Positions 54,903-63,228 of a stretch of DNA of 64,000 nt are shown piece after piece. Numbering within the stretch: the stretch's first letter is position 1; every line of letters begins with the position of its first letter. This stretch comes from Sphingomonas sp. CCH10-B3 (GTDB taxonomy: Bacteria > Pseudomonadota > Alphaproteobacteria > Sphingomonadales > Sphingomonadaceae), in the NCBI RefSeq assembly GCF_001556185.1, contig NZ_LSIJ01000083.1, forward strand, positions 1 to 64,000, written 5' to 3'. The translations under genes were made by a program, and so were the position numbers. The notes under the pieces are model-generated. The model made no database searches. It was not told the DNA's origin and was given only the letters and a program-made list of their open reading frames with translations.

Positions 54903-56389
54903 TCAATCACATCCTGCTCGTCGCCGCGCGCGAATTTCGCCAGATCGCCGCCACGCGCAGCTTCTGGATCACGCTGCTGATCGTCCCGCTCGCGCTTGCC
55001 GCCGGGCCGCTCGCGTCGCGGATCACCGGCAGGTCGAATGTCGAGACGGTCATGCTGATCGACCAGTCGGGCGGCACCACCGGGGCAGCAATCAAGCGCC
55101 AGATCGAAACCAACGAGCAGCGCTTCGTGCTGATTGCGCTCGCTCGTTACGTCCAGCGCCATGACCTGGAGCGCGCCGCGCCGGGCGCGGTGTGGACACG
55201 CGACGCGCGGTGGTTCGGCGACGCCGATGCCGATGCGTTCGTCGCAAGCGGCGGGCTGAAGGCCGCGCTTGCGGAGATCGCCAAGATCTCGCCCGACGAT
55301 GCCAAGGGGTTTGAACCGCCCGAGGCTGATTACAGGATCGTCGAGACGCCTCCGGCGATTGCCGCCGCTTCGCCCCAGGCGATTGACGGGCTGCTCGAAC
55401 CGCTGCTGCGCCCCGCCGACAAGTCGGGCAAGAAGCCGATCGACTATGTGCTTCTGATTCCGCGCGATTTCGGGAAGTCGCCGGTGGTAAGGCTATGGGC
55501 CAACGGCCAGCCGCGCGCGTCGTTCGTCGCCTCGCTGCAAGGCGTGCTGACCGGCGATCTTCGCACCCGCTTCCTGCAAGCCAATGGCACGGCGGCGCCG
55601 ACGGCGGCGGCGGCCAGCGCGATTGCCCCGGCGATCAGTGTCACGACCCCACCCGAAGGCAGCGGGCGCGAGCGAGTGATCGTCCGGTCGATCCTGCCGC
55701 TCGCGAGCGCCTATATCCTGATGATGTCGCTGCTGCTGTCGGGTAGCTGGATGCTGCAGGGTGCGATCGAGGAACGCAGCAACAAGCTGATCGAGACGGT
55801 GCTCGCCTGCGTGACACCCAACGAGCTGATGTACGGCAAGCTGATCGGTACCGTCGCGATCGGTCTGGCGATGGTGGTGACTTGGGTCGCGTGCGGGCTG
55901 TTCGCCGCCTATGCGACGCAAGGCGACATCGCCGATCTGATCAAGCCCGCGCTCGAGCCGGTATCGTCGTTCGGCAGCATCGCGACGATCATCTTCTTCT
56001 TCGTCGCGGGCTATCTGATGGTCTCGATGATCTTCCTTGTGATCGGCGTGATGAGCGAATCGATGCGCGACGCGCAGGGCTTTCTGACGCCCGTAATGAT
56101 GCTGATACTGGTGCCATTCACCTTGCTGCTGCAGTCGGTGCTGTCGGGCAAGGGCGGGGTATTCGTCGAGGCGATGACGTGGATTCCGCTCTATGCGCCG
56201 TTCGCGGTGCTCGGACGCTTGGGATCAGGAATCCCGACCTGGGAAGTGCTCGGCACGGGCGCAGTGCTGGTGCTGTTCATCATCGGCGAAATCATCCTGC
56301 TCGGCCGCGTGTTCCGCGCGAACCTGCTCGGCACCGGCGCGCGTCCCAGCCTGAAGGCGATCGTCGCGATGATGCGACTCCGCACCTGA
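54899..56389 (+). CDS. ABC-2 type permease (NatB-like)
   Basis: A 496-residue membrane subunit. One N-terminal helix ([16 protein letters not shown]) is followed by a long extracytoplasmic domain (about residues 40-255), then five or six helices (for example [20 protein letters not shown]). [26 protein letters not shown] is the typical coupling segment. It starts within the ATPase gene's stop (ATGA) and forms an exporter with it. Confidence 0.87.
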   Translation: MINHILLVAAREFRQIAATRSFWITLLIVPLALAAGPLASRITGRSNVETVMLIDQSGGTTGAAIKRQIETNEQRFVLIALARYVQRHDLERAAPGAVWTRDARWFGDADADAFVASGGLKAALAEIAKISPDDAKGFEPPEADYRIVETPPAIAAASPQAIDGLLEPLLRPADKSGKKPIDYVLLIPRDFGKSPVVRLWANGQPRASFVASLQGVLTGDLRTRFLQANGTAAPTAAAASAIAPAISVTTPPEGSGRERVIVRSILPLASAYILMMSLLLSGSWMLQGAIEERSNKLIETVLACVTPNELMYGKLIGTVAIGLAMVVTWVACGLFAAYATQGDIADLIKPALEPVSSFGSIATIIFFFVAGYLMVSMIFLVIGVMSESMRDAQGFLTPVMMLILVPFTLLLQSVLSGKGGVFVEAMTWIPLYAPFAVLGRLGSGIPTWEVLGTGAVLVLFIIGEIILLGRVFRANLLGTGARPSLKAIVAMMRLRT

Positions 56390-56430
56390 GCGAGTCTGGT
56401 CAGTCGGGACGTGCGCCGCTATCTGAGCGC

Positions 56431-57987
56431 ATGAGCCACACGTCCGATTCCATCCTGATCATCGATTTCGGCAGCCAGGTGACGCAGCTGATCGCGCGGC
56501 GCGTGCGCGAGGCGGGGGTCTATTCCGAGATCGCACCGTTCAACAGCGCCGCCGATGCCTTTGCGCGGATGCAGCCAAAGGGCGTGATCCTGTCGGGATC
56601 GCCTGCTTCGGTGCTCGACGACGACAGCCCGCGCGTGCCGCCCGCGGTGTTCGAAAGCGGCGTGCCGGTGCTTGGCATCTGTTACGGCCAGCAAGTCATG
56701 ATGGCGCAGCTGGGCGGTGAAGTGACGCTCGGCGACAGTGGCGAATTCGGCCATGCCTTCATCGACGTGACCGATGGCTGCGGGCTGTTCAACGGCCTGT
56801 GGGCCGAAGGCGAAACGCATCAGGTATGGATGAGCCACGGCGACAAGGTGACGCAGCTTGCGCCCGGGTTCCGCGCCGTCGCGCGCAGCAGCGGTGCGCC
56901 CTTCGCGGTCGTCGCCGATGACGCGCGGCATTATTACGCGATGCAATTCCACCCCGAAGTCGTCCACACGCCCGACGGCGCGCGGCTGATCGCCAATTTT
57001 GCGCGCCACGTCTGCGGGCTGATCGGCGACTGGACGATGGCCGAGTTCCGCCAGACCAAGATCGCCGAAATCCGCGCGCAAGTCGGGCAGGGGCGGGTAA
57101 TCTGCGGCCTGTCGGGTGGGGTCGATTCTGCGGTGGCTGCGGTGCTGATCCACGAAGCGATCGGATCGCAGCTGACCTGTGTGTTCGTCGACCACGGGCT
57201 GATGCGCAGCGGCGAGGCCGATCAGGTCGTGTCGCTGTTCCGGGGGCATTACAACATCCCGTTGGTGCATGTGAATGCCGAGACCCTGTTCCTGAACGGC
57301 CTTGCCGGGCTGACCGATCCTGAGGCCAAGCGCAAGTTCATCGGCAAGACCTTCATCGAAGTGTTTGAAGATGAAGCCAAGAAGATCGGCGGCGCCGACT
57401 TCCTCGCGCAGGGCACGCTCTATCCCGACGTCATCGAAAGCGTCAGCTTCACTGGCGGGCCGAGCGTGACGATCAAGAGCCACCATAATGTCGGCGGCCT
57501 GCCCGAGCGCATGAACATGCAGCTCGTCGAGCCGCTTCGCGAACTGTTCAAGGACGAAGTCCGCGCACTCGGCCGCGAGCTCGGCCTGCCCGACATCTTC
57601 GTCGGGCGGCATCCATTCCCCGGGCCGGGACTCGCCATTCGCATCCCCGGCGAAGTCACCAAGGAACGCTGCGACATCCTGCGCAAGGCCGACGCGATCT
57701 ACCTTGAAGAAATCCGCAATGCCGGGCTGTACGATGCGATCTGGCAGGCTTTCGCGGTGCTGCTCCCGGTGCGCAGCGTCGGCGTGATGGGCGACGGGCG
57801 CACTTATGACAATGTGCTGGCATTGCGGGCGGTGACGTCGACCGACGGGATGACCGCGCAGGCTTTTGAATTCCCCGGCGGCTTCCTGCCACGCGTCGCG
57901 ACGCGGATCGTGAACGAAGTGAAGGGCATCAACCGCGTCACCTATGACTATACGTCGAAGCCGCCGGGTACGATCGAGTGGGAATGA
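56431..57987 (+). CDS. guaA: GMP synthase (glutamine-hydrolysing)
   Basis: Converts XMP to GMP using glutamine, 518 residues. The class I amidotransferase has its catalytic Cys in GICYGQQ and the His and Glu in [10 protein letters not shown]. The ATP-pyrophosphatase PP-loop is GLSGGVDS. The C-terminal dimer domain ends [11 protein letters not shown], complete although the island is inserted here. The start at 56431 begins [16 protein letters not shown], as in the family. Confidence 0.96.
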   Translation: MSHTSDSILIIDFGSQVTQLIARRVREAGVYSEIAPFNSAADAFARMQPKGVILSGSPASVLDDDSPRVPPAVFESGVPVLGICYGQQVMMAQLGGEVTLGDSGEFGHAFIDVTDGCGLFNGLWAEGETHQVWMSHGDKVTQLAPGFRAVARSSGAPFAVVADDARHYYAMQFHPEVVHTPDGARLIANFARHVCGLIGDWTMAEFRQTKIAEIRAQVGQGRVICGLSGGVDSAVAAVLIHEAIGSQLTCVFVDHGLMRSGEADQVVSLFRGHYNIPLVHVNAETLFLNGLAGLTDPEAKRKFIGKTFIEVFEDEAKKIGGADFLAQGTLYPDVIESVSFTGGPSVTIKSHHNVGGLPERMNMQLVEPLRELFKDEVRALGRELGLPDIFVGRHPFPGPGLAIRIPGEVTKERCDILRKADAIYLEEIRNAGLYDAIWQAFAVLLPVRSVGVMGDGRTYDNVLALRAVTSTDGMTAQAFEFPGGFLPRVATRIVNEVKGINRVTYDYTSKPPGTIEWE

Positions 57988-58305
57988 TTTTTGCCCATCC
58001 GGGCGTATCCAAAAATACGCTATGATGCGACATAAGTGACTGAAATATATAAATAAATATCTCAGAATCTTTCGGCGTCTATCGCTGGGTTAGCCTCCGG
58101 AATGACGGTATGGCTGACGGTATGGCGCATCTTGTCTCATCCGAAAATCGCATATACCGTCAGGGCTAAGAGAGCTTCTGACGGTATATTTGTTGACGTA
58201 AATCTCTGTAAACACAGGGAAAATATCAGATCGGAAGGGCCGTTTTTGGCCTGACGGTATAATTGGGCGCTCTCCGGCATATTTTGACCAATCTGGAGGG
58301 TGTGG
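57988..58305. other. Attachment-side spacer of the guaA island (no gene)
   Basis: Gene-free, A/T-rich in parts. A hairpin GCGTAT/ATACGC (58003-58020) lies near the guaA stop. Five copies of TGACGGTAT (one inverted) follow between 58103 and 58260, and GGAGG before the integrase start. The att core presumably lies at the 3' end of guaA. Arm-type sites are suggested. Confidence 0.6.
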
Positions 58306-58379
58306 ATGTTGACCGACGCCGCCATTAAGGCCCTGAAACCGAAAGAGAAATTATACAAGATCGTGGACCGTGACGGTAT
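58103..58379. repeat. Six copies of the nonamer TGACGGTAT at the integrase gene
   Basis: Direct copies: 58103-58111, 58115-58123, 58179-58187, 58252-58260 and 58371-58379 (inside the integrase coding region). Inverted copy: 58154-58162. They are perfect. I infer binding sites for the integrase arm domain or for an excision or AlpA-type factor. Confidence 0.75.
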
Positions 58380-59562
58380 GTATGTCGTGGTCCAGCCCTC
58401 GGGTGCGATCGTCTTCCGCCTGGACTACCGACTAAACGGCCGCCGGGAGACGTTGACGCTGGGGCGCTACGGTCCCGCTGGCCTCTCCTTGGCTCGGGCG
58501 CGTGAGAAGGTGGTCGATGCTCGACGCGCCATTTCGGAGGGCCGCTCGCCGGCGCAGGAAAAGCAGCGCGAGAAGCGTCGCCTCCAAGAGGCGAAGAGCT
58601 TTGGCCAGTTCGGTGAGCGCTGGCTTCAGGAAGCGCGAATGGCGGACAGCACGCGCGCCATGCGTCGATCAATCTTCGAGCGCGACATTCTTCCGGCGTT
58701 TCGCAACCGGCTGCTGCCGGAGATCCTGCCGGAGGATCTGCGCGCGCTGTGCGCGAAGGTGAAGGAACGTGGCGCACCGGCAACGGCGGTCCACGTCAGA
58801 GACATCGTGAAACTGGTCTTCGCTTTCGCCATCTTGCATGGCGAGAAGGTCGCCAACCCGGCCGACGAAGTTGGCCCGGCGTCGATCGCGACCTTCGTAC
58901 CGAAGGACCGATCCCTGTCTCCGGCGGAGATACGCATCATGCTCGGCCAGATCGAGCATGTGGCGACGTTGCCGACGATCCGGCTCGGGATAAAGCTGAT
59001 CCTGCTGTCGATGGTACGAAAGAGCGAATTGCAGGACGCGGTTTGGGATGAGGTCGATTTCGAGAACGCCGTCTGGTCGATTCCCAAGGAGCGGATGAAG
59101 CGCTCGAAAGCGCACAACGTCTATCTGTCTCAGCAGATGCTCGACATCTTCATCGCTCTCAAGACCTGCGCCGGCAATTCCAAATACGTCCTGCCGTCGC
59201 GCTATGACGCCGACGCGCCCATGTCGCGGGCGACGTTCAACCGGATCACGACGGCGGTGGTGGAGCGAGCCAAGAAGGAAGGGCTGCCGCTGGAGTCCTT
59301 TACGGTTCACGATCTCCGGCGCACCGGCTCGACCCTGTTGAACGAGTTGGGCTTCAACAGCGACTGGATCGAGAAGTGTCTGGCGCATGAGGACGGGCGA
59401 TCCTCACGGGGCATCTACAACAAGGCGGAATACGAGCATCAGCGCCGGCATATGATGCAGGAATGGTCCAACCTGGTCGACGCCTGGGTCGCCGGCCAAA
59501 AATACACGCCGACCCTCTATCCGCCGACGATGGACCTGCTTACGCCCGAGCCGGATGTTTGA
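58306..59562 (+). CDS. int: P4-type tyrosine integrase (DUF4102 N-terminus)
   Basis: Site-specific integrase of 418 residues. The N-terminal DUF4102 arm-binding domain (LTDAAIKALKPKEKLYKI, LTLGRYGPAGLSLARAR) is followed by a core-binding region and a catalytic domain with Arg238 (MVRKSEL), His335-x2-Arg338 (HDLRRT), His361 (LAHEDG) and the likely nucleophile Tyr371 (GIYNKAEY). The ATG at 58306 has GGAGG six bases upstream. A GTG six bases before is less likely. Inserts at guaA. Its end overlaps the convergent AlpA-like gene by 23 bases. Confidence 0.9.
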   Translation: MLTDAAIKALKPKEKLYKIVDRDGMYVVVQPSGAIVFRLDYRLNGRRETLTLGRYGPAGLSLARAREKVVDARRAISEGRSPAQEKQREKRRLQEAKSFGQFGERWLQEARMADSTRAMRRSIFERDILPAFRNRLLPEILPEDLRALCAKVKERGAPATAVHVRDIVKLVFAFAILHGEKVANPADEVGPASIATFVPKDRSLSPAEIRIMLGQIEHVATLPTIRLGIKLILLSMVRKSELQDAVWDEVDFENAVWSIPKERMKRSKAHNVYLSQQMLDIFIALKTCAGNSKYVLPSRYDADAPMSRATFNRITTAVVERAKKEGLPLESFTVHDLRRTGSTLLNELGFNSDWIEKCLAHEDGRSSRGIYNKAEYEHQRRHMMQEWSNLVDAWVAGQKYTPTLYPPTMDLLTPEPDV

Positions 59563-59800
59563 TGGGGCGGGTCTTGCGGAGCTGGACGTCCGGAATGGGC
59601 GCACGCTTCACCGCCTTGGCGCGTGAAGCTCGGCGCCGTTCTTCCAACCAGGCCTCGACCTCGGACAGATCCCAGACCACGCAGCGGGACGTGAGATAGA
59701 AGCGCTGGGGAAATTCGCCGCGCTGTTCCATGTCATAGATCGTGGTGTCGGCGAGAGGGACCATTTCCCGGAGTTGATGCCGCCGGATGGTGCGCTTCAT
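59540..59800 (-). CDS. AlpA-family DNA-binding regulator
   Basis: An 86-residue helix-turn-helix protein. The MerR-like AlpA fold is recognisable from MVPLADTTIYDMEQRGEFP and VVWDLSEVEAWLEERR. AlpA-like proteins regulate excision or integrase expression on islands. It is convergent with and overlaps the integrase end. The start at 59800 gives MKRTIRRHQLRE. Longer frames are unlike the family. Confidence 0.82.
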   Translation of the reverse strand: MKRTIRRHQLREMVPLADTTIYDMEQRGEFPQRFYLTSRCVVWDLSEVEAWLEERRRASRAKAVKRAPIPDVQLRKTRPIKHPARA

Positions 59801-59843
59801 AACGGGTTCGACTTGCTGCCTCACTTCAACTTCCTTCAACCGC

Positions 59844-59859
59844 CTATCCAAGAGGATAG
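59844..59859. promoter_or_regulatory. Palindrome upstream of the AlpA-like gene
   Basis: CTATCC, AAGA, GGATAG, 44 bases ahead of the start of the minus-strand regulator. It may be an operator. Evidence is position only. Confidence 0.3.
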
Positions 59860-60009
59860 AAGGCGATAGATGATGCTGAAGGAAGCTCGAATATACGGGC
59901 GTAGCAGTGCGTCGTATCGTGGCGTGCAAATCGGACAAGCCCGAAGAGCACCGCGACCGCATCTCATCCCCGGCAATCATGCAGCGACTGTCCCTGAATG
60001 CGGCTCCTG

Positions 60010-60639
60010 CTATCCTGGCGTCCTACGATACCGTCCTTTCCGCCGCGATCCGACATAGCTGATGAGGTTTGCTGCTTTGAGGATGGCGATGTCTCGGCGC
60101 GCGGTTTTCAGGCTCACCGTCCAAGCCGCCGCGATCTCGTTGGCGCCGCACCGGCCATTCGCGACTCGGTCCAGAAACCAGCGTTGTCGCTCGTTGAGTT
60201 CCGCCCGATCAGGGACATTTATAGGGTCGCGTTCAGGGACACGTTCAGGGTCATTATTTTGCGCACCTGTTGCCGGCTTTCCGCCGGCGGCTTCGCCGGC
60301 GACATAGGCTTCCCGGGCTCTCGCGAGCGAAAAGCGATCGATCGGATCGGTCAGCGGTGTTGCCGCAGGCCCTTCGATCAGGCCGAGAACGAAGGCCCTG
60401 ATGACCTGCGACGAAACCACGAGACGAAGGAAATATACCGTATCCGGCCCGTGTTGCCCTGAGAGCCAATGCTTGACGGTTCTCTCACTCGCCTCAGTCT
60501 GGCGCATGAGCTGCTTGATCGCCCGATGGCTGTCGCCATGCTCCTTGCGCAGCAGCTCCGCGATGGTCTGCGCGTAGATTTCTCGCCCTCCGAGGACACC
60601 TGTCCATAGGGGTAATTTCCTGCCCTTTTTCGGCAACAT
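60010..60639 (-). CDS. Island HTH protein of unknown function
   Basis: A 209-residue protein. The N-terminal part (about 20-80) is a helical region with RAIKQLMRQTEASERTVKHW, resembling a helix-turn-helix. A Pro/Asp/Arg-rich linker follows (about 120-145). The C-terminal part has a winged-helix look (AAAWTVSLKTARRDIAILKA). The two putative DNA-binding ends suggest a regulator of the divergent recombinase genes. Related proteins accompany islands of this type as far as I recall. No name is known. Confidence 0.6.
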   Translation of the reverse strand: MLPKKGRKLPLWTGVLGGREIYAQTIAELLRKEHGDSHRAIKQLMRQTEASERTVKHWLSGQHGPDTVYFLRLVVSSQVIRAFVLGLIEGPAATPLTDPIDRFSLARAREAYVAGEAAGGKPATGAQNNDPERVPERDPINVPDRAELNERQRWFLDRVANGRCGANEIAAAWTVSLKTARRDIAILKAANLISYVGSRRKGRYRRTPG

Positions 60640-60702
60640 CTTCCGTTTTCTCCGCAGTTACACTGGTTTCAGTGCGGAGTGACGGCTGAGGTCCGTCATG
60701 CG

Positions 60703-60733
60703 CTGCGGCGGTAGGTCGCCCGGACCGCCGCAG
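60703..60733. promoter_or_regulatory. Perfect 10-bp inverted repeat before the serine recombinase start
   Basis: CTGCGGCGGT (60703-60712) and ACCGCCGCAG (60724-60733) lie in the 115-base gap between divergent genes, nine bases before the AGGAGG ribosome site of the recombinase. A second dyad, TCCGCA/TGCGGA, precedes it. Candidate operator or mRNA hairpin. Confidence 0.45.
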
Positions 60734-60754
60734 TCGATTTCAGGAGGGCGTGAT

Positions 60755-62326
60755 GTGACGAGCCGGAGACTTCACGACGACGATCGGTCCGGGCAGCCTG
60801 AACGTCCTCTTCGGGCTGCCGAATACGTCCGCATGTCGACGGACCATCAAAAATATTCGACCGAAAACCAATCCGACGCGATCAAGCAATATGCCGAAGC
60901 TCGTGGGATAGAGATCGTCCGGACCTATGCGGACGCGGGAAAGAGCGGCCTGAAGATTGAGGGGCGCGATGCGCTCAGGCAGCTCATCGAGGACGTGCAG
61001 TCCGGGAGCACTGATTTCACATTGGTGCTCGTCTATGACGTCAGCCGTTGGGGCCGCTTTCAGGATGCCGACGAGAGCGCCTATTACGAATATATCTGCC
61101 GACGCGCCGGCATCGCCGTGGAGTATTGCGCCGAGCAATTCGACAACGATGGCAGCCCGATCTCCACCATCGTCAAAGGCGTCAAGCGCGCGATGGCCGG
61201 CGAATACAGCCGTGAACTCTCAACCAAGGTGTTCGCGGGTCAGGGCCGGCTGATCGAGAAGGGCTATCGTCAGGGTGGGCCGGCAGGATTCGGCCTGCGA
61301 CGGACCCTGATCGACGAGCATGGCGCCACCAAGGGCCTCCTCGAACGGGGTGAGCAAAAAAGCATCCAGACCGATCGGGTGATCCTAACGCTTGGCCCGG
61401 CGGAAGAAGTCGATCTGGTGCGCGGCATCTACCGCGCCTTCGTCCATCAGGGATACAGCGAGCGGGAAATTGCGGCTGATCTCAATGAACGGGGCATTCC
61501 GACCGATCTCGGACGCCCTTGGACCAGGGGGACCGTCCACCAGATTCTGATCAATGAGAAATACGTCGGCGACAACGTATGGAATCGCCGGTCCTTCAAG
61601 CTGAAGAAAAAGCGCGTCCAGAACGATCCGGAGATGTGGATCAGGGCGCAGGATGCTTTCGCGGCCGTCGTCGAGCGCGAACTGTTCGAGGCGGCAAGGA
61701 CCATCATCGGTGCGCGCTCCTTTCGTTTGAGCGACGAGGAGATGCTGCAATCTCTGAGGAAGCTGTACCAACAAAGGGGTTTGCTATCCGGCATTGTCAT
61801 CGACGAATGCGATGGGATGCCGTCCAGCAGCGCCTACAGCTCACGCTTTGGCAGCCTACTTCGCGCCTACAGCCTCGTGGGTTTCACGCCGGATCGCGAT
61901 TACCGCTACGTCGAAATCAACCGAGAGTTGCGTAAGCTCCATCCCGGCATTCTCCGTGAGGTGCTCGACGGATTGCAGGCTACGGGCAGCGCTGCCTGGC
62001 AGGATCTTGAGACAGACCGGGTGATCGTCAACGGCGAGTTCAGCCTTTCCGTGGTGGTGGCCCGGTGCATCGAGACGCCGACCGGGCTTTTGCGCTGGCA
62101 GTTGCGCTTCGATACCTCGCTCGCGCCTGACATCACCATCGTCGTGCGGATGGACAGCGCCAATCGCGCGCCGCTCGACTACTACCTGTTCCCGCGCATC
62201 GACATGCTCTCCGAAAAGCTGCGGCTGGGAGAGGACAATGCGCTCGGGCTCGATGCCTACCGCTTCGACGGCCTCGACCTTCTCTACGACATCGCTACGC
62301 CCATTCCTCTTGCGGAGGCTGCTTGA
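60755..62326 (+). CDS. Serine recombinase with unusual C-terminal region (island trio gene 1)
   Basis: A 523-residue serine recombinase. The catalytic Ser is in YVRMSTDHQKYS, followed by VYDVSRWGRF and a recombinase domain (about 190-290: YRAFVHQGYSEREIAADLNE, LINEKYVGDNVWN). Unlike most large serine recombinases it has no cysteine zinc-ribbon. Instead about 230 residues with no family I recognise end in FDGLDLLYDIATP. The start is GTG at 60755 with AGGAGG seven bases before. Its stop overlaps the next ATG (TGATG), and a ParB-like pair follows. Confidence 0.85.
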   Translation: MTSRRLHDDDRSGQPERPLRAAEYVRMSTDHQKYSTENQSDAIKQYAEARGIEIVRTYADAGKSGLKIEGRDALRQLIEDVQSGSTDFTLVLVYDVSRWGRFQDADESAYYEYICRRAGIAVEYCAEQFDNDGSPISTIVKGVKRAMAGEYSRELSTKVFAGQGRLIEKGYRQGGPAGFGLRRTLIDEHGATKGLLERGEQKSIQTDRVILTLGPAEEVDLVRGIYRAFVHQGYSEREIAADLNERGIPTDLGRPWTRGTVHQILINEKYVGDNVWNRRSFKLKKKRVQNDPEMWIRAQDAFAAVVERELFEAARTIIGARSFRLSDEEMLQSLRKLYQQRGLLSGIVIDECDGMPSSSAYSSRFGSLLRAYSLVGFTPDRDYRYVEINRELRKLHPGILREVLDGLQATGSAAWQDLETDRVIVNGEFSLSVVVARCIETPTGLLRWQLRFDTSLAPDITIVVRMDSANRAPLDYYLFPRIDMLSEKLRLGEDNALGLDAYRFDGLDLLYDIATPIPLAEAA

Positions 62327-63228
62327 TGCCTGCCGTTCGACCGAACCGGATCGAAATGATCCCCATCTCCCGGATCACGGTTCTGAACCCACGCGCGCGC
62401 AACAAGCGCCAGCATCGGGAGATCGTGAACAACATCGAGGCCATCGGCCTCAAGCGGCCGATCACGGTGAGCCGCCGTGATGGAGCTGGCGGCCCACGAT
62501 ATGATCTGGTCTGCGGTGAAGGCCGGCTGGAAGCCTTCCAGATGCTGGGCCAGACTGAGATTCCGGCCGTGGTGATCGAGGCCAGCGAGAGCGAATGCCT
62601 CGTGATGAGCCTGGTCGAGAATATCGCACGACGCACGCCGCGCCCCATCGACCTTATGCGTGAAATCGGTGCTCTACGGTCCCGCGGCTATAGCGATGCG
62701 ACCATCGCCGAGAAGATCGGCGTCGGGGCATCCTGGGTAAACATGATCGCTTCGCTCCTCGAGCGCGGCGAGGAGCGGCTGGTGGCCGCGGTCGAAACCG
62801 GACTCATTCCGATCACCCTGGCGATGGAGATTTCCAAGGCCGAGACGGAAGAGGCGCAGAATCTGCTTCTCGACGCCTATGAGACCGGGAAACTCAGGGG
62901 CAAGAAGCTCGCCGCCGTCCGCCGCCTGCTCGACATGCGTATGCGGAGTCAGCGCAAGGGCGGATTGCCCGTCGGACGTTTGGGCCGGAAGACGAGCAGT
63001 CGACGAATGACGGCCGCCGATCTTATGCAGGTCTATCAACGCGAAGCCGAAAAGCAGCGTCTCCTCGTCAAAAAGTCGGATTTCACCCAGATCCGGCTGC
63101 TGTTCGTTGTCGAGGCGCTGAAGGATCTGCTCGCCAATGATGGCTTCATCAATCTGCTGAGGGCGGAGGGGCTGGCGACCATGCCGCGGGCGCTCAAAGC
63201 CCGCGTATCGGGCGACGATCATGGCTGA
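62326..63228 (+). CDS. ParB-like nuclease/partition-domain protein (trio gene 2)
   Basis: A 300-residue protein with a ParB N-terminal domain (IPISRITVLNPRARNKRQHRE, YDLVCGEGRLEAFQMLGQ, VIEASESECLVMSLVENIAR) and an HTH (DATIAEKIGVGASWVNMIASL). The CGEGRLEAF segment matches the CTP-binding GERRxxA-type box of ParB. The C-terminal part is helical (AADLMQVYQREAEKQRLL). Overlaps the recombinase by one base and the next gene by 8. A function in partition is not certain: it may serve the recombinase. Confidence 0.82.
   Translation: MPAVRPNRIEMIPISRITVLNPRARNKRQHREIVNNIEAIGLKRPITVSRRDGAGGPRYDLVCGEGRLEAFQMLGQTEIPAVVIEASESECLVMSLVENIARRTPRPIDLMREIGALRSRGYSDATIAEKIGVGASWVNMIASLLERGEERLVAAVETGLIPITLAMEISKAETEEAQNLLLDAYETGKLRGKKLAAVRRLLDMRMRSQRKGGLPVGRLGRKTSSRRMTAADLMQVYQREAEKQRLLVKKSDFTQIRLLFVVEALKDLLANDGFINLLRAEGLATMPRALKARVSGDDHG

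Noticed and set aside
58193..58221. Promoter of the integrase at TTGACG
   Set aside because: No acceptable -10 box lies at the right spacing.
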